In this document: positions 48,556 to 59,643 of the stretch, in pieces | Position numbering within the stretch: position 1 is the stretch's first letter | Layout: each line of letters opens with the position of its first letter | Source of the DNA: Rhabditoides inermis | Taxonomy: Eukaryota; Nematoda; Chromadorea; Rhabditida; Rhabditidae | Direction: 5' to 3' | Length of the DNA stretch: 64,000 bases | NCBI GenBank assembly: GCA_963966185.1 | Contig: CAWZYM010000301.1 | Coordinates: forward strand, 1,237,001-1,301,000 | Program-made: the position numbers and the translations under genes | Notes under the pieces: generated by a model | Told to the model about the DNA's origin: nothing | What the model saw: only the letters and a program-made list of their open reading frames with translations | Databases searched by the model: none

Positions 48556-51500
48556 ATGCTGGTGTACTGTTTGACATTGAATATTTTTCTGATCACTGCC
48601 GCGAAAAAGGCGAGCAAAGCAAAAACGACAGCGAAAACGGTGAGTGTTTCCTTCTCCTGGTTTCGGTTTGATTTCGAAATGTTTCGTTTTGAAAGACTAC
48701 AACCACATCGACAACCATGTCCACGACAACAGAGGAGATGTTGAGTACGACGACCTCGTCCCCTCCGCCCACCCTCGATCCAAACGCCGACGAGACTGTC
48801 CTCAGCAGGTCCGTTTGCTTGTTATGTTTTTTCACACTTTACTCACATTCCTTTAGTTGCTGGAAGCCTGGCTTCATGCGGTGTCGCGACGGAGTCGGGT
48901 GCATAAGGAAGGTACGGTTTCGGAAACATGCAAGGTAGAATGAATGAATTTATTACAGAAAAATCTGCGTCATACAAATCACAATCACAGTAAAAAAAAA
49001 ACCCGAAGCAATCAATTTAATGGAGAAGTGGGTAAGGTGAGAGAGGAAGAGATCTGGTACGTTTGTGGCACACGCCCCCAGCCTTGGTGGAGGGCGAGGA
49101 GCGGCGGAGGGAACCGCTTGCACGACCGCGAGGTGTGCACTGGGAAACGAGCGCACATTCGACAACCATCACTCTACCTTGTCTCACTGTAATTGAGCGT
49201 CTAGCGAATCCATAATACTTAATTGAAAAGATGATAGAACTATATGCATCGTCTGTGTGGGAGTGAGTGCGTGATTGGATGGAAAGTGTTCTGGTGGTGA
49301 AAGGACGACGGAGGAGTATGGTGGCGGGGCTCTAAGGGCATCTCTTCTCGAGTGGTGTGTATGGAGGTAGGTGAAAGAGGGCCTAGCCGTCGACCGTCAT
49401 GAATGAGTGGTGACCACCAGAGAGCAGCCAGAGTGAAGTTGAGCCAGCGACACGCCAAGACAGTACGGGCGTACAAACGCACAACGAACGACACAAACTA
49501 GACAGCACAAACAAATAAAACACTGAACATGTATGCAAAAGATATTCGAAACAGGACAGGGTCCTTAGTGTTTGAGATTGAGTGTCTTAGATAGATGTTT
49601 GTCGAATGGTCCCCTGTACGCGCGAGTCTGTTTCGATCTCACACGCCACTTGAGACGCTATGAGAAAAGTAAAACAAAACAGCAGTTTCTCAAGGGTAAC
49701 CGCACGTTCCACGCGTTTGTGTCATCTATTGTGAAGCCGAAATTATCTCTCCCCATTCGAATGCAATCACTGACTGGACAGATCATCCACCGCGATAGTG
49801 ATAAGGCCTCTGCTTTCTCCCAGTTCTTTGAGTCGGTGTTCGTTAGAGAAAACACAGCTATTCCATCACTCCTCCCTCGCACCACCGCTACTTTCGAAAT
49901 GCCGCCTCTATTCCCATCCGATGTGGCCCCCTTCCTACGACGCCTCAAACAATCGTGCTCGTTACCCGCAGACTGTATCCCTCCCATTGTGTTGAAAAAG
50001 TGCGCTCGCGATTTCTCGCTTCCCTTGTCAATCATTTTCAACATATCATTGCGCGAAGGGGTGATTCCAACTGCATGGAAGCGGGCACATGTCACACCAA
50101 TTTTGAAACCCGGTGGCGAGGCGAGTGTAGGGAGTGCGTACAGACCGATCTCTATCTGTTCTGCTCTCTCCAAGGTATTAGAACGAATGATCAGGAAACA
50201 TCTTATACACTTTCTCGAGTCCAGGTCTCTACTTTCTCATGAACAACATGGTTTCCGAAGGAAACGGTCAGTTACATCTCAAATGTTATTATCTTTTAAA
50301 AGTACTTCCGTAAAAGTGTTGTTTGTGTTAACCTGATTCAAGAAAAGCGCATGCATATATTATTAATTTTTAAAAAATCAAATCGTAAACACCTGAACAT
50401 GAAAACTAACACAAACTTGCTCTTTCAAACGAATATAAGATAAGATAGTTACACGTAGCATTCAAAATAAGACGAGTGTTTTGTTTGTTTAGTGTTTTTT
50501 TCGCGATTACGAAATATTTCTTACATATGGTTTATCAACAATTTAATATTTTAATTGTGATGTTCTTTGACTCAAAGTTTCAGGTATAAAAATTTCAAAA
50601 ATGAAATAAAACACTGAAGAATTATTCAACATTTTTCGTTTTGAAAGAGCAAGTTTGTGTTAGTTTTCATGTTCAGGTGTTTACGATTTGATTTTTTAAA
50701 AATTAATAATATATGCATGCGCTTTTCTTGAATCAGGTTAACACAAACAACACTTTTACGGAAGTACTTTTAAAAGATAATATATGTCCTTTTGTTGAAT
50801 TTCATAGAAATTTTTCTCTCTCATATTCATGTACATGTTTTTTCTCTCATTATTTCATCAATTTCATTTCTAGTTCATTTGATATTCTGATAACACTGTA
50901 CTAGTACACACAATTCAATTCTTTAAACAAATTTATTGCACTGAAAATTGAACAAAAGAACAATACTACAGATGAACGTGACAGATAAACAACATAAATT
51001 TCCAAATACGATAAAGTAATATGATAGGACCGAGAAATAGAAGGGGGAAGGGGTGGGAAGAGGTGTTGGGCGGGATCACTGATAATAACATCATACATCA
51101 CAAAACAAAAACGTGATATGTTTCATCTTTCTTTCCCGCTTTTCTTTTTTTCCCTCTCTTTTCCCTCTCTATTCCCCTCTTTTCCCTCTCTATTCCCCTC
51201 TATTCCCCTCTATTCCCCTCTATTCCCCTCTATTCCCCTCTATTCCCCTCTCTATTCCCCTCTATTCCCCTCTATTCCCCTCTATTCCCCTCTATTCCCC
51301 TCTATTCCCCTCTATTCCCCTCTATTCCCCTCTATTCCCCTCTATTCCCCTCTATTCCCCTCTTTTCCCTCTCTATTCCCCTCTATTCCCCTCTATTCCC
51401 CTCTATTCCCCTCTATTCCCTCTCTATTTCCCTCTATTCCCCTCTATTCCCCTCTATTCCCCTCTATTCCCCTCTATTCCCCTCTATTCCCCTCTATTCC

Positions 51501-54500
51501 CCTCTATTCCCCTCTATTCCCCTCTATTTCCCTCTATTTCCCTCTATTCCCCTCTATTCCCCTCTATTCCCCTCTATTCCCCTCTATTCCCCTCTATTCC
51601 CCTCTATTCCCCTCTATTCCCCTCTATTCCCTCTCTATTTCCCTCTATTTCCCTCTATTCCCCTCTATTCCCCTCTATTCCCCTCTATTCCCCTCTATTC
51701 CCCTCTATTCCCCTCTATTCCCCTCTATTCCCCTCTATTTCCCTCTATTCCCCTCTATTCCCCTCTATTTCCCTCTTTCCCCCTCTATTCCCCTCTATTC
51801 CCCTCTATTCCCCTCTATTCTTTCTCGCAGTCTCTCGCAACCGGCGTGGCACGCAGTTGGCGGACCCAAAACAACGCAAACCCGGCGCGAATTAGACGCT
51901 GGCGGCGGCGGGGCGAACTACACCCAAAGTGCTAGTTGGAGAACACGCGCAGAAAACGCCGAGAGAGTACGCTTTCGGCAGAGAGTCAGCGTTACCGGAC
52001 ACGACACCCACCCACCCACCCACCCACCCACCCACCCACACGCTAGCCTCTCACCTCATGGGTGCGCGAGATCGCTCATAACTTCTTTCGGAGAAAAGAT
52101 ACAAAGATGCCATCAATTAGTGATCTGGCCTACGGAACCGTGCGAATCTAACTAACATGAATTGGATGAGTTCACATTCCTGTTAAAATGATTTTTGGAT
52201 ATAACTTCTTGAAAATTCTAGCGCGAGCCTTATTTTAACCCAAAAGAGAGGGCGCTGCGCGCCCTCTCTAATTGTGTTTTGATGACTGGACTCGAGTGAG
52301 TGCACCTGGTATGGTGACTGACATAGTGTATTTCGATTTCAGAAAAGCATTCGATAAGGTAAATCTCGAGAAGTTGTTGAGCAAGTGTGAGTCTTTCGGT
52401 ATTCGCGGTGTGCTGTTAGAATGGGTACGGTCGTTCCTATATGATCGAGAGTTCACCGTAAGGGTGAATGATAGTTTTTCCGAAGCCGCGAAATCACCAT
52501 CTGGAGTGCCTCAGGGTACGGTTTTGGGACCTATTTTCTTTATTATGTATATCACTGGTATTGAGATCGGTCTACCAAAAGGCATTCAATTTCGAGCTTT
52601 TGCAGATGATATCAAGATATACATTTCTTACCATCTAATAACAGCAGATACCGCGCACCTCGCACTACAAGCAGCGATCAACCACATTCGTAGATGGGCG
52701 CGTGAGTGGCAGCTTGAATTAGCCGAGTCAAAGTGTAGTGTAGTGCATTTGGGGAAGGCCAACCCTTGTCATGAGTACTCGCTCGGTGATAAGAGGCTGT
52801 CTAGTTGCGAGCGCGTGCGCGACCTCGGCTTGCAAGTCGATTCCACTGCCAACCCATGTCTCAACGCTACCGTGCGGGCTCAATCTGGCATGGCGCGGGC
52901 TCGCCTCCTTTTGCGCTCAATCACCACATGCGACCAGTCCGTGCTCACTTCGCTTTTCAAAACTTATGTACTACCCGTTTTTTAACCCAAAAGAGAGGGC
53001 GTTTTAACCCAAAAGGCGCTGCGCGCCCTCTCTTTTGGGTTAAAATAAGGCTCGCGCTAGAATTTTCAAGAAGTTATATCCAAAAATCATTTTAACAGGA
53101 ATGTGAACTCATCCAATTCATGTTAGTTAGATTCGCACGGTTCCGTAGGCCAGATCACTAATTGATGGCATCTTTGTATCTTTTCTCCGAAAGAAGTTAT
53201 GAGCGATCTCGCGCACCCATGAGGTGAGAGGCTAGCGTGTGGGTGGGTGGGTGGGTGGGTGGGTGGGTGGGTGTCGTGTCCGGTAACGCTGACTCTCTGC
53301 CGAAAGCGTACTCTCTCGGCGTTTTCTGCATGCGCGTGTTCTCCAACTAGCACTTTGGGTGTAGTTCGCCCCGCCGCCGCCAGCGTCTAATTCGCGCCGG
53401 GTTTGCGTTGTTTTGGATCCGCCAACTGCGTGCCACGCCGGTTGCGAGAGACTGCGAGAAAGAATAGAGGGGAATAGAGGGGAATAGAGGGGAATAGAGG
53501 GGGAAAGAGGGAAATAGAGGGGAATAGAGGGGAATAGAGGGAAATAGAGGGGAATAGAGGGGAATAGAGGGGAATAGAGGGGAATAGAGGGGAATAGAGG
53601 GGAATAGAGGGGAATAGAGGGGAATAGAGGGGAATAGAGGGAAATAGAGAGGGAATAGAGGGGAATAGAGGGGAATAGAGGGGAATAGAGGGGAATAGAG
53701 GGGAATAGAGGGGAATAGAGGGGAATAGAGGGAAATAGAGGGGAATAGAGGGGAATAGAGGGGAATAGAGGGGAATAGAGGGGAATAGAGGGGAATAGAG
53801 GGGAATAGAGGGGAATAGAGGGGAATAGAGGGGAATAGAGGGGAATAGAGGGAAATAGAGAGGGAATAGAGGGGAATAGAGGGGAATAGAGGGGAATAGA
53901 GGGGAATAGAGGGGAATAGAGAGGGAAAAGAGGGGAATAGAGGGGAATAGAGGGGAATAGAGGGGAATAGAGGGGAATAGAGGGGAATAGAGGGGAATAG
54001 AGGGGAATAGAGGGGAATAGAGGGGAATAGAGGGGAATAGAGGGGAATAGAGGGGAATAGAGAGGGAAAAGAGGGGAATAGAGGGGAATAGAGGGGAATA
54101 GAGGGGAATAGAGGGGAATAGAGGGGAATAGAGGGGAATAGAGAGGGAAAAGAGGGGAATAGAGAGGGAAAAGAGAGGGAAAAAAAGAAAAGCGGGAAAG
54201 AAAGATGAAACATATCACGTTTTTGTTTTGTGATGTATGATGTTATTATCAGTGATCCCGCCCAACACCTCTTCCCACCCCTTCCCCCTTCTATTTCTCT
54301 GTCCTATCATATTACTTTATCGTATTTGGAAATTTATGTTGTTTATCTGTCACGTTCATCTGTAGTATTGTTCTTTTGTTCAATTTTCAGTGCAATAAAT
54401 TTGTTTAAAGAATTGAATTGTGTGTACTAGTACAGTGTTATCAGAATATCAAATGAACTAGAAATGAAATTGATGAAATAATGAGAGAAAAAACATGTAC

Positions 54501-57500
54501 ATGAATATGAGAGAGAAAAATTTCTATGAAATTCAACAAAAGGACATATATTATCTTTTAAAAGTACTTCCGTAAAAGTGTTGTTTGTGTTAACCTGATT
54601 CAAGAAAAGCGCATGCATATATTATTAATTTTTAAAAAATCAAATCGTAAACACCTGAACATGAAAACTAACACAAACTTGCTCTTTCAAAACGAAAAAT
54701 GTTGAATAATTCTTCAGTGTTTTATTTCATTTTTGAAATTTTTATACCTGAAACTTTGAGTCAAAGAACATCACAATTAAAATATTAAATTGTTGATAAA
54801 CCATATGTAAGAAATATTTCGTAATCGCGAAAAAAACACTAAACAAACAAAACACTCGTCTTATTTTGAATGCTACGTGTAACTATCTTATCTTATATTC
54901 GTTTGAAAGAGCAAGTTTGTGTTAGTTTTCATGTTCAGGTGTTTACGATTTGATTTTTTAAAAATTAATAATATATGCATGCGCTTTTCTTGAATCAGGT
55001 TAACACAAACAACACTTTTACGGAAGTACTTTTAAAAGATAATAACATTTGAGATGTAACTGACCGTTTCCTTCGGAAACCATGTTGTTCATGAGAAAGT
55101 AGAGACCTGGACTCGAGAAAGTGTATAAGATGTTTCCTGATCATTCGTTCTAATACCTTGGAGAGAGCAGAACAGATAGAGATCGGTCTGTACGCACTCC
55201 CTACACTCGCCTCGCCACCGGGTTTCAAAATTGGTGTGACATGTGCCCGCTTCCATGCAGTTGGAATCACCCCTTCGCGCAATGATATGTTGAAAATGAT
55301 TGACAAGGGAAGCGAGAAATCGCGAGCGCACTTTTTCAACACAATGGGAGGGATACAGTCTGCGGGTAACGAGCACGATTGTTTGAGGCGTCGTAGGAAG
55401 GGGGCCACATCGGATGGGAATAGAGGCGGCATTTCGAAAGTAGCGGTGGTGCGAGGGAGGAGTGGTGGAATAGCTGTGTTTTCTCTAACGAACACCGACT
55501 CAAAGAACTGGGAGAAAGCAGAGGCCTTATCACTATCGCGGTGGATGATCTGTCCAGTCAGTGATTGCATTCGAATGGGGAGAGATAATTTCGGCTTCAC
55601 AATAGATGACACAAACGCGTGGAACGTGCGGTTACCCTTGAGAAACTGCTGTTTTGTTTTACTTTTCTCATAGCGTCTCAAGTGGCGTGTGAGATCGAAA
55701 CAGACTCGCGCGTACAGGGGACCATTCGACAAACCACGATCAAACAATTGCGCTTTTTGACGGAACAGGTTGCGAATGTGGTCGGGGTACGACTGCCACT
55801 TAGATTTCTTACGCTTGAAAGGGACGTGCTTAGCGAGAATAGTTATCACAGTTGACACGAAAAGCGCATACATTTCATCCATACTAGAACAGTGCTCAAA
55901 CAGTTCGAACCAGCCGGTGGCGCGCAGAGAGTGACCGATTGCATCAAAATCAGCTGCATGAAAATTGGGATATTGTTTCATAACAGGCAAAATTGAGGGG
56001 CAGCTGATTATGGCAGTGATAGAGAGATGATCATTCGAATGGCAAAAGCGGTCAGTCACCTCAGCGCTCACCACGGCTGGGGCATTTGTCAAAAGCCAAT
56101 CGATTGTGCGGTTCTGACGGGTTGGAGTGGACACGCAGTGAGTGATGTCGAATGAGGACCAGAGATCGCGAAAACGAGAGTATTTGGAATCAAAAGTAAG
56201 GTCGACATTGAAATCACCTACGACAATTTGGGTGTGATCGCAAGTGAGTAGGTCAGAGAGCGCGTCAGTGAGAGATTCATCGGCGGATGCGACAGTCGAA
56301 GGAGGGCGATAAACACATATAAAACGGAATTTCATAGCGCAAGACAAATCAAAGGCTAACACATCATAGCTACTTTTCAGGGAGAGTTTCACACGGTTCA
56401 CAACAAAATGATCACGCACCAACACAAGTACACCACCACCGTGGCGGTTTCTATCCTTGCGCATGACGAGATAGGGCATATCGCGAGTGAGCTCACTATC
56501 AACAATTGATTTGCAAAGAAACGACTCAACAATCACATAAATATCGGGCTTATACAGTGACATATGTGCATGAAGAAAATGGATTTTGTTTACAATAGAC
56601 CTGGCATTGAAATAGAACAAATTGAGACGAGAGGAAGGTGCTGTTGCATGACGCGCTAGTGGTTTTTTGGCTGTAACGACGGCGTCTCCTCCACAGTGGG
56701 CACCTCCGGAGAGGGAACACTAGAAGAGGAGTCCATCACATGGTCGATCGGCTGCTGGGGAGCGGCCGACGCCCAGGTGAAACCGCGCGAGCCGAGAGGG
56801 GTGGTGGTGAGAGGGAGAGGCTGCGCGTTAGCGCCGGTGGCAAGTGATTGTGAGCGAGGAACGGCGAGAGAGGCAAGAGAGGCAAGGGCCGAGTCATCTT
56901 CGACCTTACGGGCGAGCTGCTTTTTCAGGTCAGAGATGTTCTCGCGCAGAGTGATCACACCCCCATAGATGACCCAGTCCTTGCCGGTGGCCTTGCGCCT
57001 GTCCGTGCACTCGACCTGCAGTGCCTTGAGCCTTGAGGGCAGTGCGTTCCTCAACGGGCATAGACGGGCGCGCATGCATACCCTTGAGACACGAAAGAGT
57101 GCGCTTGTTTTTCTGCACGAGACGAATGAACACAGAGGCAGCGTTGGAATCGGAGAATTTGACTTTGGTGACTCGCGGCTTGCCATCTCGCTTGCCCGCA
57201 CGGAACACATCGAGAACTCGGTATTCCAAACCAATAGCACCCGCGATGCCACAGACACGATCGGAATCAGCATTGACACGGGCGTTGGGATCGAGATCGA
57301 TCCGCTCGGGCATTCCAATCAAAACGGCATAGTGAGAACGGTCTTTCTCGGCAGTACACTCCTCGGCAATCGATCGAATCGCCTCGCGATCGATCGGTGC
57401 CGGAGGCGGAGTGGGGACAGGCGCATCGACACGCTTCATAAGAGCAGAAACACAGCGGAACAAGAGAGCCATAGTGGGAGAGAGCGTGTCCTCCTTGAGG

Positions 57501-57938
57501 ACAACATCGATCTGGTCGACCAAGGTGGTCAGATCGGCAGATGATGGGGACAAACCCAGCTCCATCTCGGGTGGCAGAATAGGGGAAGAGAGTCGCGCAC
57601 GCTTGTTACAACCGTCCATAAGCGGGAAAGCAGAAGCAGACCCAAATCAAAACATGGACGGATATGGATATGGAACAGATTCAAAGAAACGGGTGAGAGA
57701 GATGCGCGCGCCGGAAATAAGACGGAAACAACCGCTCGCTGCGGGCAGAGAGATGCGAGTGCAAGATAGAAAGAAACGTGTTGTGATTGAGGCGTGGATG
57801 TGCGACGGTCGGGTTGACTGCGGGGATGGATCGGACGAGGAGGAGGGGCTATGCTGGAGGAAGGGACGGAGTGGGGGAAAGGTGGGCGCTCTCTCTCTCT
57901 CTCTCCCACAATACATTCCTCATTTATCCGACAACTGA
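48556..57938 (+). CDS. Small secreted LDL-receptor class A protein, split by an 8.9-kb intron
   Basis: Exons 48556-48639, 48696-48808, 48857-48911 and 57792-57938, all phase matched, give about 134 residues. The N terminus (MLVYCLTLNIFLITAA) looks like a signal peptide, followed by a Lys/Thr-rich linker. Exon 3 encodes CWKPGFMRCRDGVGCIRK and exon 4 begins AWMCDGRVDCGDGSDEEEGLC. Together they make one complete LDLa domain: six cysteines, the canonical C-I-x-x-x-W-x-C-D-G spacing across the junction, and the acidic calcium-binding DCGDGSDEE. That spacing is the main reason for joining exons nearly 9 kb apart. The exon 4 acceptor is TTGAG. The intron holds the nested LINE/Helitron island. The stop at 57936 lies 12 bp from the stop of the convergent neighbour. 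The ligand or role is unknown. Confidence 0.68.
51160..51818. repeat. TATTCCCCTC minisatellite (copy A)
   Basis: About 65 tandem 10-bp units with occasional variants (TTTTCCCTCT, TATTTCCCTC), inside Helitron-like copy A. Confidence 0.97.
52008..52038. repeat. (CCCA)n microsatellite
   Basis: Short tetranucleotide array within Helitron-like copy A; the complementary array occurs near 53238-53270 in copy B. Confidence 0.9.
52976..53045. repeat. Snap-back junction between the inverted copies
   Basis: Two partial copies of the element's 3' end (TTTTAACCCAAAAGAGAGGG) in + orientation meet one in minus orientation around the hairpin GGCGC-TGC-GCGCC at 53015-53027. The loop orientation is the reverse of what a simple inverted copy would give, which points to a template switch at a hairpin. 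Confidence 0.7.
53015..55039 (-). mobile_element. Helitron-like non-autonomous element, copy B (inverted)
   Basis: Reverse complement of copy A, almost identical apart from scattered single-base changes and minisatellite length. Its 5' TC end is at 55039, at the same TTA position of LINE copy 2. Its 3' end runs into the snap-back junction rather than a clean CTAA. Confidence 0.65.
53462..54182. repeat. GAATAGAGGG minisatellite (copy B)
   Basis: Reverse complement of the copy A minisatellite, about 72 units, slightly longer than in copy A. Confidence 0.97.
55040..57619 (-). mobile_element. CR1-like LINE copy 2 with ORF1 and 5' part of ORF2
   Basis: On the minus strand ORF1 (57619 to 56656) precedes ORF2 (56620 to about 55040). 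ORF1 starts MDGCNKRARLSSP, has a central basic/coiled region (KFSDSNAASVFIRLVQKNKR) and needs one frameshift near 57030 to continue to its end at QPKNH. ORF2 starts FYFNARSIVNKI, with APE-type endonuclease motifs (YKPDIYVIVES, IVVGDFNVDL, NDHLSITAII), then the first half of reverse transcriptase. It is cut at TTA by Helitron-like copy B; the RT active-site half is missing on this strand. Confidence 0.85.
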
Positions 57939-57949
57939 CTGACACAGTC

Positions 57950-58589
57950 TCAATCAGTGAACATGTATATGAACTGCTGCGATTCGTTTTCGTTCACTTG
58001 AAACACCATCTTCATCCTCTTCACCGTTTCGATCATCTGTCCCGAACCGCCGTTCCTCTAAATACACAGATGAAGTAGCATGTTTTAAGAGAAGTGAACC
58101 TACGTAGAGTACGTACACCACTTTGTCCATGAATGTACGGTAAACTTGCATGAGGTGATGAATTCTTTTAGATATCTTGAGTGCTAGTGGCCTTTCCGAA
58201 TCGCCGTGCTTCGCTAGAGCCCCGAAGAACTGCGTCAGCATATTATGAATCTCGTCTGCAATAGAATTCTGAATGAAGAATAACAATGTTGATTACAACA
58301 CTAAATATACCATTTTTATCAAGTAGTTGTTTGCTATACTCGTTAGCTTGACTTCCCTTGCCTATTGTGGCTAGTTTGTCTCCAAATTGCTGTTCGGTGT
58401 ACAGTTTAGGGAGATCAGCATAATTATTTTCTAAAGCTTCGGCAAAACCCTGAAATTTGGTTCAGAATTCATATTTATATATATTCTATACCTATGATAA
58501 CAATTTTTTCTTACCGTCCTGTCGATATAATCTCGAAGGGACGATCCTGATACGACTGCAATGAAGAGAGAAGCGAGAAGGACCTTCAT
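57950..58589 (-). CDS. Small secreted helical protein, unrecognised
   Basis: Four minus-strand exons with matching phases: 58589-58515, 58449-58311, 58255-58104, 58057-57950; about 157 residues. The start MKVLLASLFIAVVSGSS is a clear signal peptide. The mature part is cysteine-free and predicted mostly helical (GFAEALENNYADLPKLY, DEIHNMLTQFFGALAKHG, ISKRIHHLMQVYRTFMDKVV, QMIETVKRMKMVFQVNENES). It resembles small secreted nematode proteins of SXP/RAL-2-like type in size and helicity, but I cannot assign it. Exon 3 uses a tattgcag acceptor, and a nearer-upstream attcag is out of phase. Confidence 0.72.
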
Positions 58590-59305
58590 ACTGTACGATG
58601 TGTTCCGTCTCCCATCGCGCCTTACATTTATGTATATGCACTTATAAAATAAATATGCGGACACGTGTATACATCAACATATTGTACTGATAACAGATAA
58701 TTGAATCTCGTCACTTACATTATAGAATAATTTATTCAAACTTGAAGGAAAGGAACACGGAGTGATGAAATGAAATAATCATCTGCTGTCACACGTCAAA
58801 AACGATTATACGTCAGTTTTTCGTGGCGGGACCAATTTTTAAAACTAATTTCCATTCGAAACTCGTGCCAAGTTTGTACTACACCACGAAGTACTTACGC
58901 ATTGCCTGGTTTTTAAGATGCTGTTTCATTTATATCACATTTATATTATGTAGTAGATTTTTTTTGGTTTCAATTTGATCGCCATATCGATATTAACTAT
59001 GTCGACTTCATGTTATTATTCTGTCCACCTCTCTGTTAAATGGTTATGACACACAAGTAGGAATTGTATCAAACATCAACGAAAATCGGTAGACTATTGT
59101 GATTTTCTCTACAAATCTCGTGAAAAATCTTTCTGACCAGCGTTTTTACATACATACATAATATTATGAATGATGAGAATGTTGTATGTGAATTTTGAGT
59201 GCGATGTATTCAACAGAAAACAATTTGATGATCTTTCTCAATACTAATAACATGAACACTATTTCATAACAGACGATCTGATCCTTTGAAATGTCATAAT
59301 TGCAG
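58590..59305. other. AT-rich intergenic sequence
   Basis: No gene recognised. It should contain the promoter of the minus-strand secreted protein and the unresolved first exon (signal peptide) of the second LDLa gene. Confidence 0.5.
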
Positions 59306-59643
59306 AGCATTGAAGGGCGCTATGTGCCGCCACTCATGAAATGTCCTTCAAAGTGAGTTATTTCAAAATTCGAAGCAAACACACAAATTAATACGACTAC
59401 TTCTGGTATGATTGTAATATGTTCCACTTTCTTCCAGGTATTTCTTCTGTCGGGATGCGTCTGGCTGTCTGGAATCTCGTCGACAATGCGATGGAATCGC
59501 AGACTGCAGGTATGTCAAAAGCCAGTGCTCAATGCTCAATGAGATTTTCGAAACTTCACAGGGATCGCTCGGACGAGACAGCACTCTGTTATTATCTCAA
59601 CATCCAGAGAAAGAGAACAGAGAATGATAAGATAGTCTACTGA
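59306..59643 (+). CDS. Second LDL-receptor class A protein (N terminus unresolved)
   Basis: Exons 59306-59352, 59438-59509 and 59562-59643 (TGA), phase matched. They encode SIEGRYVPPLMKCPSKYFFC, then RDASGCLESRRQCDGIADC, then RDRSDETALCYY with a basic tail. The six cysteines and the DGIADCRDRSDE calcium motif make one LDLa domain. The domain is cut by an intron before the DxSDE part, a different position from the LDLa gene at 48.6-57.9 kb. An upstream exon with a start and signal peptide must exist but was not found. The two LDLa genes flank the secreted helical gene, perhaps an old local duplication. Confidence 0.65.

Larger units (their letters stand above)
50292..52271 (+). mobile_element. 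Helitron-like non-autonomous element, copy A
   Basis: 1,980 bp inserted in the LINE between A and T (TTA|TTG) without target duplication. It begins TCTTTTAAAAG and ends CTAA, which directly follows a 10-bp-stem hairpin GAGAGGGCGC-TGC-GCGCCCTCTC. The TC start, CTRR end, 3' hairpin and A|T insertion are the defining Helitron features. It lacks the usual gap of a few bases between hairpin and CTRR. Its first 490 bp form an internal inverted repeat (50292-50430 versus 50640-50783). The middle is a 10-bp TATTCCCCTC minisatellite. No Rep/helicase is encoded. Open frames inside are minisatellite artefacts. Confidence 0.65.
49597..52985 (+). mobile_element. CR1-like LINE copy 1, 5'-truncated and interrupted
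   Basis: Two collinear pieces of one reverse transcriptase: 49597-50291 (N-terminal fingers/palm: GVIPTAWKRAHVTPILKPGG, SAYRPISICSALSKVLERMI, HGFRRKRSVTSQML) and 52272-52985 (FDDWTR, DIVYFDFRKAFDKV, SGVPQGTVLGPIFF, FADD active site at about 52598, ending with TAA at 52983). Sequence similarity to copy 2 begins abruptly at about 49597, consistent with 5' truncation. The Helitron-like insert between the pieces falls exactly between codons TTA and TTG. It belongs to the CR1/L2-type non-LTR group by RT motifs. Confidence 0.85.
49597..55734. repeat. Large inverted repeat: arms of about 2.7 kb, 740-bp spacer
   Basis: 49597-52260 is repeated in reverse complement at 53015-55734. The spacer is the 3' half of the LINE reverse transcriptase plus the snap-back junction. 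Differences are few (for example PSLLPRT versus PPLLPRT in the LINE), so the duplication is recent. Confidence 0.9.

Noticed and set aside
50292..50783. Separate MITE nested at the start of the Helitron-like element
   Set aside because: Its inverted ends are real, but no independent target duplication is seen and its start coincides with the start of the larger insertion; left as an internal inverted repeat.
51113..54218. Open frames of 260-345 codons in the FPSIPLYSPL pattern
   Set aside because: They arise from the TATTCCCCTC minisatellite in the Helitron-like copies.
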